31,734 bases of DNA from an uncultured Collinsella sp. (GCA_900546455.1 URCS01000022.1:1-31734), one strand, 5' to 3'; positions 1-8,904 are shown, numbered from the stretch's first letter. Made by a program: numbers and translations. The notes: a model not told the origin generated them from the sequence alone.

Positions 1-194
1 GCACATTAAGTGCTTTCCTTTGCGTGCGGAACTCGCGACAAACTTAACCCGCGCCAGCCGGCCCCGGAGACCCTCCCTGCCGTCACTTTGTTCAACCAGT
101 TCTTGTTCCTCGCCGCTTCGCGGCTCGGCGGCCCCGTTCTCCTCGGCGGGGTTGTCTAAGGTTGTTGTTGGAACTCGGCCTTTGGCTGAGATGG
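1..194. other. unassigned left edge
   Basis: I see no supportable gene here. Frame 1 on the plus strand has a stop at 7-9, which could be the end of a gene lying to the left, and then an open stretch to 171 of about 49 codons whose C-terminal half is hydrophobic, but it has no convincing ribosome binding site. A plus-strand terminator follows at 195-227, so some plus-strand transcript probably ends here. No tRNA or tmRNA 3' end is recognisable. Confidence 0.4.
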
Positions 195-227
195 AAACGG
201 GGGATGCGATCTGCATCCCCCGTTTTT
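195..227. terminator. strong, probably bidirectional intrinsic terminator
   Basis: A 13-bp perfect stem (195-207 with 213-225) has a 5-nt loop. On the plus strand its last T's run on to 227, and on the minus strand the mirror-image stem ends in a shorter T run. It sits eight bases past the stop of the phosphoesterase gene (235) and can end that transcript as well as one arriving from the left. Confidence 0.8.
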
Positions 228-234
228 GTTGCTT

Positions 235-702
235 TTACTCTAGGTCAATAAATTTGGTGCTTAGGATCTTGCCGTCTTTTACTAGCATTCTGGCCATGGT
301 GGGACCTCTGCTGCCTCTGGGGTAGCTGGCGCTGCCCGGGTTGAGGACTAAGCAGCGGCCTACTTGGGCTTCTTTGGTTACGTGGGTGTGGCCGTTGATG
401 GCTACGTCTACGGATCCCACTGGGAGGTCTTCGCGGTAGTGGGCTACGGCGAACTTGAGGCCTTCGTAGGTGAAGAGGGCCAGGCGATCCACATCGGGGC
501 CGTAGTCGCGGTAGTAGTCGTTGTTGCCCAGAACCGCTCGCACGGGGGCGATGGTGCATAGGTGCTCGTAGTCCATCTCGGATGTGAGGTCACCGGCGTG
601 GATGATCAGGTCTGCGCCCTTAAGCTCGTCCAGGAGCGCAGGCGAAAGATAGCCGTGGGTGTCCGAGATGATGTCGATGCGCTTGGCGCTTGCACTGTTC
701 AT
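235..702 (-). CDS. yfcE: YfcE/MJ0936-type metallophosphoesterase
   Basis: A 155-residue calcineurin-like phosphoesterase, probably a cytoplasmic metal-dependent phosphodiesterase; the physiological substrate cannot be told from sequence. All family metal-binding blocks are visible: SDTH (13-16), HAGD (35-38), GNND (59-62), H88, GHTH (104-107) and the closing NPGS (121-124). Length is close to the usual 155-185 residues of the YfcE group. The frame is open up to 744, but the ATG at 702 is preferred because a GGAAGGG ribosome binding site lies just upstream and the protein then begins directly before the first beta strand. It follows the terminator of the LytTR operon (743-793), so it probably has its own promoter in the short gap. 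Confidence 0.88.
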   Translation of the reverse strand: MNSASAKRIDIISDTHGYLSPALLDELKGADLIIHAGDLTSEMDYEHLCTIAPVRAVLGNNDYYRDYGPDVDRLALFTYEGLKFAVAHYREDLPVGSVDVAINGHTHVTKEAQVGRCLVLNPGSASYPRGSRGPTMARMLVKDGKILSTKFIDLE

Positions 703-742
703 GGGATCCCTTCCGCAAAAAAACGATTCGGCAGATACATAC

Positions 743-793
743 AAAAAGGCCCCACGGCTCCGCAGACGATGGGTCTACAGGGCTGCGGGGCCA
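743..793 (-). terminator. terminator of the GT-HK-RR operon
   Basis: On the minus strand GGCCCC pairs with GGGGCC around an inner CCGCAG/CTGCGG stem and is followed by five T's. It lies just after the LytTR regulator stop at 799 and before the phosphoesterase start. Confidence 0.75.
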
Positions 794-798
794 GTGTG

Positions 799-1515
799 CT
801 AGAGACTCAGAGCCTTCTTGAGCGGCACGACGCGGCGGCGCGAAACCGGCACGCGTTCGTCGACGCCCGTAATGCCCAGCTGGATGGCACCCGAGGGCAC
901 CGTCTCGACGTCCGTGACGCACGCCAAGTTGACGATATAGCGACGGTGAACACGGAAGAAGCCAAAGTCGCAGAGCTTGGCCTCAAACTGCGCCAGCGAG
1001 GTCGTCGACAAAAAGCGATCATCGACGGTATAGATGCAGGAGTAATCGTCCTTAGCCATGATAAAGCGAATGTCGTCCACGGGAATGAGCACCTTGCGGC
1101 CGCCCTTTTCCACCGGGATACGCTCGATGGTCACCTTGCTGTCCGTAACCGGCTTGGCGCGTTGCATGACCTTCTCGATCGCGCGATCCAAGCGAGCTTC
1201 CTCGACCGGCTTCATCAGATAATCGACGGCATCCACGTCGAATGCCTCGACCGCATGGTCACTATACGCAGTCACAAACACGATCGCCGGCGGATTTTTG
1301 AGCTTATGCAGCGCCTCGGCAAGTTGCAGGCCCGAGGCACCGGGCATCGAGATATCGAGAAACACGACATCCACGCGACTTTCCATAAGCATCTCGATAG
1401 CGGAGCGGACGCTCGACGCCTCCGTGATCGTGCCGATCTTGCCCGTTTGCTCGAGCAGGAAGCGAAGCTCCGAGCGAGCCGGCGCCTCATCATCCACAAT
1501 CATCGCACGCAGCAT
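799..1515 (-). CDS. LytTR-family response regulator (pair 1)
   Basis: A 238-residue response regulator. The N-terminal receiver domain has the acidic pair D8-D9, phospho-acceptor D54 (in FLDIS) and the conserved lysine in the MKPVEE segment. The C-terminal LytTR DNA-binding domain (about residues 130-238) carries the typical FFRVHRRYIVNL block and ends in PVSRRR. The ATG at 1515 is chosen over the upstream TTG at 1536 because GAAAGG lies about ten bases before it and the receiver fold starts at once. It lies 72 bases downstream of its kinase (1588-2931) and is the last gene of an operon ended by the terminator at 743-793. Its target promoters are unknown; LytTR regulators usually bind pairs of direct repeats. 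Confidence 0.9.
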   Translation of the reverse strand: MLRAMIVDDEAPARSELRFLLEQTGKIGTITEASSVRSAIEMLMESRVDVVFLDISMPGASGLQLAEALHKLKNPPAIVFVTAYSDHAVEAFDVDAVDYLMKPVEEARLDRAIEKVMQRAKPVTDSKVTIERIPVEKGGRKVLIPVDDIRFIMAKDDYSCIYTVDDRFLSTTSLAQFEAKLCDFGFFRVHRRYIVNLACVTDVETVPSGAIQLGITGVDERVPVSRRRVVPLKKALSL

Positions 1516-1587
1516 AGGGATAAAACCTTTCGTCAACTAACTACGCCGGGCATCCGTCGCATGACGTTGAGCCCGTAGCCTTTTATT

Positions 1588-2931
1588 TTACTCTTGAATG
1601 TCAAAGATGCTCTCTGACAAATCAAGATGAAGGAGCACTTTGGTGCCCTTGCCCGGCGCCGATTCGACACGCGTATAGGAGTGCGGCCCATAAAAGCGAT
1701 GGATGCGCTCCGAAATATTGTGCATGGCCACACCGGCGCCGCCACCCTGGGGAGAGCTGGCGTCGGGACGGGCAGAACGCTCGTCAAACAGTCTGGCGGC
1801 GGTACCCTCATCCATGCCCACGCCATTATCGGCCACGGCAATCAAGATTGCATCCTCGCCGTCTTGGTGAACGGTCACGTCGATCCTCAGGGCGTCGTCA
1901 TCGCCCATACCATGACGTACGGCGTTCTCGACAATCGGCTGGATCACGAACGCCGGCACCAGCGTATCTTCCACGTCCTCGGACACATCGAACGTCGCAA
2001 GCACGCGGTCCTCGCCAAAGCGGGCCTTCTCAAAGGTAAGGTAGCGCTTGGTCTGTGCAACCTCGCGCGAGACCGGAATAAGCGATCCCGAGTTGTCGAG
2101 CGTGGCACGATAGAACGATGAGAACTCACGAAGCAGTTCGCGGGCCCGCAGCGGGTCGGTGCGCGTAAACGATGCAATGGTGTTCAGCGTGTTGAACAGG
2201 AAGTGCGGGTTAATCTGCGCTTGCAGCGCACGCACCTCGGCGCGCGCCGTGAGTTCCTTTTGCACCTCGAGCTCGTGGATGGCGAGCTGCGTGGACAAGA
2301 TCTCGGCAAAGCCCGAGGCAAGCGCGTACTGGGTACGGTCGACGGCGCGCGGGGTCTTGTAGTAGAACTTGAGCGTGCCGACGGTACGATCGCCCACCTT
2401 AATGGGAGCGATAATGCCGGCGGGGACTTGGTTGTGCGAGCCGTCCGAGCCCACGACATCCACCATACGGTTGAACGACTGCACGATGCCATGTTCGATA
2501 ACGTAGCGTGTGGCAAGCGTGTGGATGGGAGAATCTGGCAGTAGTTTTTCCTCAAACTCTCCCGCGCAGGCAAGCACGTTGCCCTCGTCGGTGATGGCCA
2601 CCGTCATGGCGCGCGTCTCGGGCAGGATACGCCGGCACACCAAACGCGCCGACTCCTGCGTCAGACCGCCCTTAATGTCCTCAAGCATGGCCGAGGCCAC
2701 CGAGAGCGTCTCCTCGGTGTACTGGGAGCGCACCGAATCGGGATTGAGCGTCAAAAAGATAAAGATGCACAGAAAGATGCACAGCAGCGCGCAGGCAATC
2801 ACCGTGGCGATCGGCTCGATACCGGTCACCAAGGCAAAAATAAAGTACACCAGCACGCAAATGGCGCAGGCAACGGCAATGATGCGAAAGATTGATATTG
2901 AACTATCGCGCTGGGCGCGGCGGTCGATCAT
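1588..2931 (-). CDS. LytS/YpdA-type sensor histidine kinase (pair 1)
   Basis: A 447-residue membrane histidine kinase, partner of the regulator at 799-1515. Two hydrophobic segments (about 13-34 and 41-62) anchor it. A GAF-like sensing region (about 75-215) follows, then the His_kinase block with phospho-acceptor H243 in NPHFLFN, and an HATPase domain: N box VENAVRHG (334-341), G1 box DNGVGM (368-373) and a glycine-rich G2 box (397-401). It lacks the five-to-six-helix 5TM-LYT domain of classical LytS, so the input is probably a short loop or the cytosolic GAF-like part. Its ATG overlaps the stop of the glycosyltransferase gene (ATGA, 2928-2931), which implies translational coupling. Confidence 0.9.
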   Translation of the reverse strand: MIDRRAQRDSSISIFRIIAVACAICVLVYFIFALVTGIEPIATVIACALLCIFLCIFIFLTLNPDSVRSQYTEETLSVASAMLEDIKGGLTQESARLVCRRILPETRAMTVAITDEGNVLACAGEFEEKLLPDSPIHTLATRYVIEHGIVQSFNRMVDVVGSDGSHNQVPAGIIAPIKVGDRTVGTLKFYYKTPRAVDRTQYALASGFAEILSTQLAIHELEVQKELTARAEVRALQAQINPHFLFNTLNTIASFTRTDPLRARELLREFSSFYRATLDNSGSLIPVSREVAQTKRYLTFEKARFGEDRVLATFDVSEDVEDTLVPAFVIQPIVENAVRHGMGDDDALRIDVTVHQDGEDAILIAVADNGVGMDEGTAARLFDERSARPDASSPQGGGAGVAMHNISERIHRFYGPHSYTRVESAPGKGTKVLLHLDLSESIFDIQE

Positions 2932-4115
2932 TCGGCCCCCTCCAGGATACTGATCAGTTGTGCGTCACGCCAAAGCCCGTCCATGATCTTGGGCCAAAAG
3001 CTCTGGAAACGCAGGTAGCTTGCAGCGTTTTGGCGCGCATAGGCCTTTGCCTCGTCGATACCATGGCGCCAGATGCGCAGGTAGCCCTCATGCTCGCGGG
3101 TAAACACGCTGCGGACCATAGCGGTCTTGCGCACGCGGTCGTCGAGCTCGCGCGAAATCCACGGGCCCGGGTAGGGCATGAGCGATGCCGCCGTAACGGG
3201 AATGAGCTCCTTTTGATGCGCGGCGAATGTCAACTTGGCCCGTTCGTAGTACCAACGGTATACATCCTGCATAAAGCGCGGTGAGCGCTTTTCGGACTCC
3301 GGAGGCAGATGGCGCACGGTCCACTCGTTATCGAACCACACGTCGTAGCCAAACATGCGCATGTTAAAGAGGTAATCCAAGTCCTCGCCGCGGGTGATAA
3401 ACGGGTCAAAGGCTACACGCGTAAAGGCGCGGGCGTGCAGGGCCATCAGGCCGCCGCACACGTAGTTGGAGCGCGAGATGCGGGTGCCCGAGAGCGCCTT
3501 TTTCATCCAACGGTTGAACTCGATGCGCTTGGTCCACCAACGATGGCAGATGCCCGCCTTGTCCGTGGGAGCCAGCGGCGAGCCGTCGCGATCGTAGAAA
3601 TAGCCGCTCTTGACCAAGATCGGCAAGCCCTGACGCGTCTGCTGCCCCAACGCATAGGTCGCGCGCTTCATGAAGTCGGCGTCGATGACAGTCTCATCGT
3701 CATCCAAAAAGATAACCGCGTCATGCCCCAGCACAGCGGCACAGGCTAGCCCCATGTTGCGGATGGCACCGTAGCCTCGCAGGCTCACGCACTCGCCCGA
3801 ACCCTTGGGCGCGATCTGAGCAACCCGGTCTGCAATGCGCGAGGCCTGGGTGTTGGTGACAACGGTGACCTTGAGCGTGGGATGCGCGTCGACAATCTCG
3901 TGCACGCGCAGCGACACATCGGCTGTGGCAGAAACGGGACAGACCACCAAAAGGATGATGCGCGGGATGTCACGTACCTGCTCAAGCGAGGCCAGACAGC
4001 GGTCGAGTTCGGGATTGTCGGCGTTGAGTCGCGTCGAATGGTCATAGGTGCCAGGGGCGTTTGCGCAAGCGTCATCGCCCGCCCAATACGTTGGAATCAC
4101 GACTGTGGCGTTCAT
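2928..4115 (-). CDS. family 2-type glycosyltransferase
   Basis: A 395-residue GT-A fold glycosyltransferase without membrane segments, probably adding a sugar from a nucleotide-sugar donor to a cell-surface or capsule acceptor. Visible features are the N-terminal VVIPTY strand, the metal-binding acidic cluster LDDDE (137-141), the acceptor-site GGL (221-223), the RGEDLDY motif (242-248) that supplies the catalytic acid, and H269 in VRHLPPE. The start at 4115 has a GGGAGGG site eight bases upstream. It is the first gene of an operon with the LytS kinase and LytTR regulator; the four-base overlap with the kinase is an unusual coupling of an enzyme to a signalling pair. Acceptor and donor cannot be named. 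Confidence 0.82.
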   Translation of the reverse strand: MNATVVIPTYWAGDDACANAPGTYDHSTRLNADNPELDRCLASLEQVRDIPRIILLVVCPVSATADVSLRVHEIVDAHPTLKVTVVTNTQASRIADRVAQIAPKGSGECVSLRGYGAIRNMGLACAAVLGHDAVIFLDDDETVIDADFMKRATYALGQQTRQGLPILVKSGYFYDRDGSPLAPTDKAGICHRWWTKRIEFNRWMKKALSGTRISRSNYVCGGLMALHARAFTRVAFDPFITRGEDLDYLFNMRMFGYDVWFDNEWTVRHLPPESEKRSPRFMQDVYRWYYERAKLTFAAHQKELIPVTAASLMPYPGPWISRELDDRVRKTAMVRSVFTREHEGYLRIWRHGIDEAKAYARQNAASYLRFQSFWPKIMDGLWRDAQLISILEGAE

Positions 4116-4135
4116 GCCTTACCCTCCCTGCAACA

Positions 4136-4171
4136 CAAAAACGGGACGCCGCCAAACACAGGCGACGCCCC
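4136..4171 (-). terminator. hairpin with T-run directly before the glycosyltransferase RBS
   Basis: Arms 4143-4153 and 4161-4171 form an 11-bp stem with two G-T pairs and a 7-nt loop, and on the minus strand are followed by GTTTTTG. It could be the terminator of the MFS gene (stop at 4287), or an attenuator in the leader of the glycosyltransferase operon, because only about 20 bases separate it from that start codon. Confidence 0.65.
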
Positions 4172-4188
4172 GCGACCTAGCTGATTCC

Positions 4189-4194
4189 ATCATA
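4189..4194 (-). promoter_or_regulatory. possible -10 box of the GT-HK-RR operon
   Basis: The minus strand reads TATGAT here, about 75 bases before the glycosyltransferase start. No good -35 box is seen at 16-18 bases. If this is the promoter, the transcript begins just before the hairpin at 4136-4171, making that hairpin the 5' leader. Confidence 0.25.
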
Positions 4195-4286
4195 CCCACT
4201 TGGGCAAATCATTGCTCGCAAGTCGCAATGTTTATTGCGGATAACCCCAAAAGAGTACCGTGGACAGGCACAATAGCCGCTCGCTC

Positions 4287-5546
4287 CTATGCGGCATGCT
4301 CTGCCGCCCGAGTCATGCGGGACAGGCGGACCAGCAGCATAAAGCCAACGATCAGCAGCACGCCAATGGAAAGGACGCCCAGCGACGGGTTGCCGGTCAG
4401 CGAGGTGACGACCGACACTAGGAAAGTGCCCATGACGCTTGCATAGCGACCGAAGATGTCAAAGAAGCCGTAGTACTCGTTGGACTTTTCCTTGGGGATA
4501 ATGCGACCAAAGTAGCTACGGCTAAGCGCCTGCACGCCGCCCTGGAACAGGCCGACCATAATGGCAAGCACCCAGAATTCAAAGGCGGTCTTTAGGAAGA
4601 ACGCGGCGAACAGCACAATGCCCATGTAGGCGGCGACCGCCACCAGGATCATGTTGAGCGTGCCTACGCGTCCGGCGAGCTTGCCGTAGATGATGGCGGA
4701 CGGAAAGGCCACGAACTGCGTAACGAGCAGCGCCAGCACTAGCTGCGTCGAATCGATGCCCAAGGCCGATCCGTAACTGGTGGCCATGGAAATGACCGTG
4801 TGGACGCCATCGATATAGAAGAAGAACGCGATCATGTAGACCAGCACGGTCTTGTTGTGGGCGATCTCGCGCATGGTGTGTCCGACCTCGGAGAACACAC
4901 CGCCCACGATGTGGCCGATAGTGTCCTCGGGACCGCGCTCGCGACCGTACTTTTGCTTATAGGTGCGAATGAGCGGCAGGGTAAAGATGAGCCACCAGGC
5001 ACCAGTGATGATAAACGACAGACGCGTTGCCAGCATGGTAGGGACGCCAAGAGCGGGGCCACCCATGATGAGCGCCAGGCAGATGACGAACGGCACGGTG
5101 GAACCGATGTAGCCCCAGGCATAGCCCGAGCTGGACACGGCGTCCATGCGCTCGTCGGTGGTAATGTCGGGCAGCATGGCGTCGTAGAACGTCATAGAAG
5201 AGTTAAGGCCGATGGTGCACAGCACGTACACGGTCAAAAATGCCATGGCGGACATTGGGATAGCCTGCGCCAGGCAAAGCACCAGGCCCGTGAGGAAGAA
5301 GCCCAAGAAGAACTTGATCTTGTTGCCGGCGTAGTCGGCAAGCGCGCCCAGAATGGGCATGAGCATGGCGATGACCAGCGAGGCAATCGTCTGCGCATTG
5401 CCCCAGGCGACCACCAGGTCGGCCGAAGAAGCGCCGGTATTGATGGCGTTAAAGTAAATGGGCACCACCGAGGTATTGAGCAGCACGAGGGCCGAATTGC
5501 CCACATCATACATAACCCAGTTACGCTCGAGCTTGGTGTATTTCAT
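4287..5546 (-). CDS. MFS transporter, UMF1/Atg22 family
   Basis: A 419-residue integral membrane protein with about twelve hydrophobic segments over its whole length. The N-terminal pattern (a short charged stretch, then YDVGNSA) and the loop FYDAMLPDI after the fourth segment, followed by the SSSGYAWGYIGS segment, are typical of the UMF1 branch of the major facilitator superfamily related to yeast Atg22, an amino-acid effluxer of the vacuole. Bacterial members are presumed exporters of small organic solutes; the substrate is not known. The start at 5546 has only a modest AAGGG site. It lies about 100 bases downstream of the phospholipase-like gene (5648-6592) and could be read with it. Confidence 0.85.
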   Translation of the reverse strand: MKYTKLERNWVMYDVGNSALVLLNTSVVPIYFNAINTGASSADLVVAWGNAQTIASLVIAMLMPILGALADYAGNKIKFFLGFFLTGLVLCLAQAIPMSAMAFLTVYVLCTIGLNSSMTFYDAMLPDITTDERMDAVSSSGYAWGYIGSTVPFVICLALIMGGPALGVPTMLATRLSFIITGAWWLIFTLPLIRTYKQKYGRERGPEDTIGHIVGGVFSEVGHTMREIAHNKTVLVYMIAFFFYIDGVHTVISMATSYGSALGIDSTQLVLALLVTQFVAFPSAIIYGKLAGRVGTLNMILVAVAAYMGIVLFAAFFLKTAFEFWVLAIMVGLFQGGVQALSRSYFGRIIPKEKSNEYYGFFDIFGRYASVMGTFLVSVVTSLTGNPSLGVLSIGVLLIVGFMLLVRLSRMTRAAEHAA

Positions 5547-5647
5547 GGACAGGGACCCTTCGTATTCGCCCGATATGCAGTTAGTTCATCGTACCCCAAT
5601 TGTCCAGAACCGCCGGTAAGGATTCGGCAAAGGGGCACGCACGGGCC

Positions 5648-6592
5648 CTATTCCTCGCGGTCGAACTCCTCATCGGCATTGAGCACGCGACCGCTGTAGT
5701 TGACGTGACTGGTCACGGCATCCATGTCACCGGTCTCGATAAAACGTGCGACCGTGCACTCGTAATCGACCAGCGCGCGATCAAAGACCTCGGGGAAACT
5801 CTCGTTCGAGACCTCGTCGGTAAAGGGATTCTTCCATGTCAGATGGCCCAGGTTACCGGTGCGCTCGGGCAGCTCCGTCGTCACGCGATGGGCAAGGCCA
5901 TCGAGCAGCGAGTAGTCGTGCACCAAGCCCTCAACCAGCGAGATCGCGCGCGTCTTTGCGGAGCCGGCCGGCTCAATCGCGCGGTAAAGTCGCTGCATAT
6001 TGGCAACGGCAGCACCGTACTCCCCCGCCGGAATGTCAATGCCGTACACGCGTCCGGCAACATAGCTCATCAGCACGCCGGCCACGCGATTGATGCGATC
6101 GGTGGTGACGATCTCGCCCGCCGGCGGGTAATCGTCGACCGTAGCGCCGGCGCGTTTAAGCTGCAGCATCAGTACATCCAGGTCGCTCTCGATCACGGCA
6201 TGAACCTGACTGCTCGAATCCTCAAGCTCTGAATCGGACTCCACGATGCCAAACTGCTGCTCATAGACAAAAGGATGGGCGTTGCGGTCGAGCACGTAAT
6301 GAGACAGCAGGCCCAGCGCAAAGGCACGACCCAAGCTGGCGTCGCGCGGCAGCAGATGCGACACGCCGTCGCGCAGGCACGCAAACTGACGAGACATGCG
6401 CGACCGATGCATGACCTGCGCCAGCAGCGTGCAGTCGGAAACACGCGGTGTCAGAATGTGAAAGAAAAACGGGTCGGGGCCTTGGTTGCCCAAGATAAAG
6501 GCAATGCGCTCTTCATCGGACGTGATGACGCCCTGCGGAAGACGGTCGATGCTTTCCTCGCCAAACAGATGATGGGTGATAAGCGCGGGCAT
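5648..6592 (-). CDS. zinc-dependent phospholipase C-like protein
   Basis: A 314-residue protein resembling the zinc-dependent phospholipase C / S1-P1 nuclease fold (PF00882-type). Candidate zinc ligands are H7/H8 near the N-terminus, the GPDPFFFH segment (38-45), H98 and D102 in LLSHYVLDR, H106, and the H131-E135-D137 cluster. The chain starts directly with the fold and shows no signal peptide, so it is probably cytoplasmic, unlike secreted clostridial toxins. The ATG at 6592 is preferred to an upstream start at 6622 because GAAAGGAT sits just before it and the family begins at this PALITHH segment. It lies 92 bases after the second LytTR regulator, possibly in the same transcript. Substrate uncertain. 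Confidence 0.78.
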   Translation of the reverse strand: MPALITHHLFGEESIDRLPQGVITSDEERIAFILGNQGPDPFFFHILTPRVSDCTLLAQVMHRSRMSRQFACLRDGVSHLLPRDASLGRAFALGLLSHYVLDRNAHPFVYEQQFGIVESDSELEDSSSQVHAVIESDLDVLMLQLKRAGATVDDYPPAGEIVTTDRINRVAGVLMSYVAGRVYGIDIPAGEYGAAVANMQRLYRAIEPAGSAKTRAISLVEGLVHDYSLLDGLAHRVTTELPERTGNLGHLTWKNPFTDEVSNESFPEVFDRALVDYECTVARFIETGDMDAVTSHVNYSGRVLNADEEFDREE

Positions 6593-6684
6593 AATGATCC
6601 TTTCGATTTCATTCGATGCCACCCATTATGCCCACCGCGCGCCCATGCCAAACCTGCGATGGTAAACGACGGCACGCAAGCCTC

Positions 6685-7419
6685 TTACGCAAGCCCCAGG
6701 TGCGACTTGACCTCGGCGGCGCGACGACGGGACACCGGTACCGTCGAGTTCACGCGGTCGAGCCTGAGCTCCATCAACCCCGTGGAGCCAATCTCGACAT
6801 TGTGCACGTCTTCCAAATTGACCAGATAGCTGCGATGAACGCGAATAAAGCCCTCGGAGACCAAGCGACGCTCGAGCGAAGAGATCGACTCATTGATCAG
6901 GTACGTTCCCTCGGCGCAGATGGCGTTGCAAAAATCGGCGCGCGCCTCAAAGTAGCAGACGTCTGCGGCGGGAATGAACACCTTTTTGCCCCCGCGGTCC
7001 ACCGTCAGACGCAAAGGCTGGCGCGGAGCGTGGGCAACACGACGGGCACCCAAGGCTGCCTCGATCTTGTCGAGTGCCTTTGACAGGCGTGCGTCCTCGA
7101 CCGGCTTGACGACATAGTCGACCGCATCGAGGTTATACGCATCGGCGGCAAATTCGGCAAACGCCGTCACAAACACAACCACCGGCGGCGTCTTTAGGTT
7201 CTGCAGCGTCTCGGCAAGCTCAATTCCCGAGCGACCGGGCATGGTAATGTCTAAAAACAACACGTCGGGCTTGTTCGACAGAATCGACTCCACGGCTTCG
7301 GTGACATTGCCCGCCTCGGCAATCTGACCCACACGCGTATCCTTTTCCAACAGATAGCGTAGCTCAGCCCTAATGGGAGGCTCGTCATCAACCACCAAGA
7401 TGTTCCAGCCTTCGGACAT
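6685..7419 (-). CDS. LytTR-family response regulator (pair 2)
   Basis: A 244-residue response regulator closely similar in plan to the one at 799-1515. The receiver domain has D11-D12, phospho-acceptor D57 (FLDIT) and lysine in VVKPVED. The LytTR domain covers about residues 135-244, with FIRVHRSYLVNL and PVSRRR. The start at 7419 has GAGGGGAAG at good spacing. It is 38 bases downstream of its kinase and so almost certainly co-transcribed. The two regulators share the receiver and LytTR core motifs, so the pairs may be products of an old duplication, and cross-talk is conceivable. Confidence 0.9.
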   Translation of the reverse strand: MSEGWNILVVDDEPPIRAELRYLLEKDTRVGQIAEAGNVTEAVESILSNKPDVLFLDITMPGRSGIELAETLQNLKTPPVVVFVTAFAEFAADAYNLDAVDYVVKPVEDARLSKALDKIEAALGARRVAHAPRQPLRLTVDRGGKKVFIPAADVCYFEARADFCNAICAEGTYLINESISSLERRLVSEGFIRVHRSYLVNLEDVHNVEIGSTGLMELRLDRVNSTVPVSRRRAAEVKSHLGLA

Positions 7420-7457
7420 ATGTGCTTCCCCTCTTTTTCTCTCAATCCAACCGCGTG

Positions 7458-8843
7458 CTACGCCGTCAACGGCGCAGGCTCATGCGGCTCGCCGTTCAGC
7501 TCGACGATGACCTGCGTTCCCACGCCCTCCTGGGACTTCACGCGCATGCCGGAATCTTCTCCGTAAAAGAAATGGATGCGCTGAAGCACGTTGAAGAGCG
7601 CCAGGCCGCAACCTCGCTTGACGGAGCCGTCGGCGGTAATGCTCTCGGGCTCCTCCAGGCGATGTTGCTCAAACAGATGCGCGCAGACCTCTTCGCTCAT
7701 ACCGATGCCATCGTCCTCGACGATGATCTCCAAACCGTCATCGGTCTCGAAAGCCCTAACATGAATAGAAAGCGGCTCGGTCTCGCGCTGCGCGTGCTTG
7801 ATGCAGTTTTCGAGCAACGGCTGCAAGATAAACGGCGGCACCATGCGATCGCGCACCTCAAAGTCGATATCGACCGAGACGCGCAGACGGCCGTCGCCAT
7901 AACGAGCCTGCATAAGATTGATATAGCGAGTGCCCTGTTCCACCTCGTGCTCGAGCGTTGTGAGGGTATCGGAATCAGAAAGCGTCTGACGGTAGTAGTT
8001 GGAGAAGTCGATCAGCAGCGACCTGGCCTTGTCCGGCTCGGTACGCACGAGCGACACGATGGTGCTGATGGTGTTAAACAGAAAATGAGGATCGACCTGC
8101 GATTGCAAGGCGCGCAGCTCCACGCGGGCCGTAAGCTCGTCCTGGCGCTCGAGCTCAAAGCTCGCAAGCTGCGTGGAAATGAGGTCGGCAAAGCCCGAGG
8201 CAAGCGCCGTCTGGCGCATATCGATGCTGCTCAGACGGGGATAATACAGCTCGAGCGTGCCCACGCAATGCCCGCGCACGGTAAGCGGTGCGACAATACC
8301 GGCGCGCAGGCGCGGAAAGTAGCCACCTGTCTCGGTCGAGGCATCGCGCGAGAACACGCTTTGCTCACCGCTGTTGATCACGTTGAGCGTAGTCCGCAGC
8401 ACCACCGGGGTGCCCGCGGGGCATTTTGCCGAGTCCTCGCCCCAGCTTGCCAACACCTGCTTGCCGTCGGTAAAGCAGATGGCAGAGGCGATAGTTTCGG
8501 ACAGGATGATCTTAGAGGCGCCTAGGGCAGCTTCGGGCGTAAGGCCGCGCGACGTGTAGGCGAATATTTTTGAAGCGATGGCGAGCGTGCGGTCGGTTGC
8601 GCTCGATGTGAGGTCGTCGGGAACGACAAAGACGTACGAGAAGAAGAAGCACAGCATGACCAAGCCGGCAATGACGACAACGGCCGGAACGGGATTGGGA
8701 TTATCGGTTAGATCCCAGATGAGCAGCAGGATAAGCAGCGGAACGACAATACCGAGCAAGATGGCTTGAACCACATGCTGAGCGGTACGAAAGACCTTGG
8801 TAGAGTTGTAGCTCTTGCCCAGAATCAGCCTATTGAGATCCAC
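7458..8843 (-). CDS. LytS/YpdA-type sensor histidine kinase (pair 2)
   Basis: A membrane histidine kinase of 461 residues if started at the GTG at 8843. Two hydrophobic segments (about 21-45 and 52-74) are followed by a GAF-like region, the phospho-acceptor H253 in DPHFLFN (usually NPHFLFN), and an HATPase domain with N box LLENCIKH, G1 box DDGIGM and a GCGLALFN G2 box. I choose GTG 8843 because AAGGAG lies six bases before it; the ATG at 8849 touches that site directly, and the more upstream ATGs at 8873 and 8912 lie in or next to a terminator hairpin. A palindrome at 8907-8921 may be an operator for this pair. Confidence 0.88.
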   Translation of the reverse strand: MDLNRLILGKSYNSTKVFRTAQHVVQAILLGIVVPLLILLLIWDLTDNPNPVPAVVVIAGLVMLCFFFSYVFVVPDDLTSSATDRTLAIASKIFAYTSRGLTPEAALGASKIILSETIASAICFTDGKQVLASWGEDSAKCPAGTPVVLRTTLNVINSGEQSVFSRDASTETGGYFPRLRAGIVAPLTVRGHCVGTLELYYPRLSSIDMRQTALASGFADLISTQLASFELERQDELTARVELRALQSQVDPHFLFNTISTIVSLVRTEPDKARSLLIDFSNYYRQTLSDSDTLTTLEHEVEQGTRYINLMQARYGDGRLRVSVDIDFEVRDRMVPPFILQPLLENCIKHAQRETEPLSIHVRAFETDDGLEIIVEDDGIGMSEEVCAHLFEQHRLEEPESITADGSVKRGCGLALFNVLQRIHFFYGEDSGMRVKSQEGVGTQVIVELNGEPHEPAPLTA

Positions 8844-8876
8844 CGTCATCTCCTTCTTACCGACGCACCCCATAGC

Positions 8877-8904
8877 AATAAAGAGGGCCGCAAGCGACCC
8901 TCTC
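8877..8904 (-). terminator. terminator of the permease-amidohydrolase unit
   Basis: Arms 8883-8892 and 8895-8904 form a ten-pair stem (one G-T pair), followed on the minus strand by TTTATT. It lies 58 bases past the amidohydrolase stop and before the kinase start at 8843. Confidence 0.65.
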
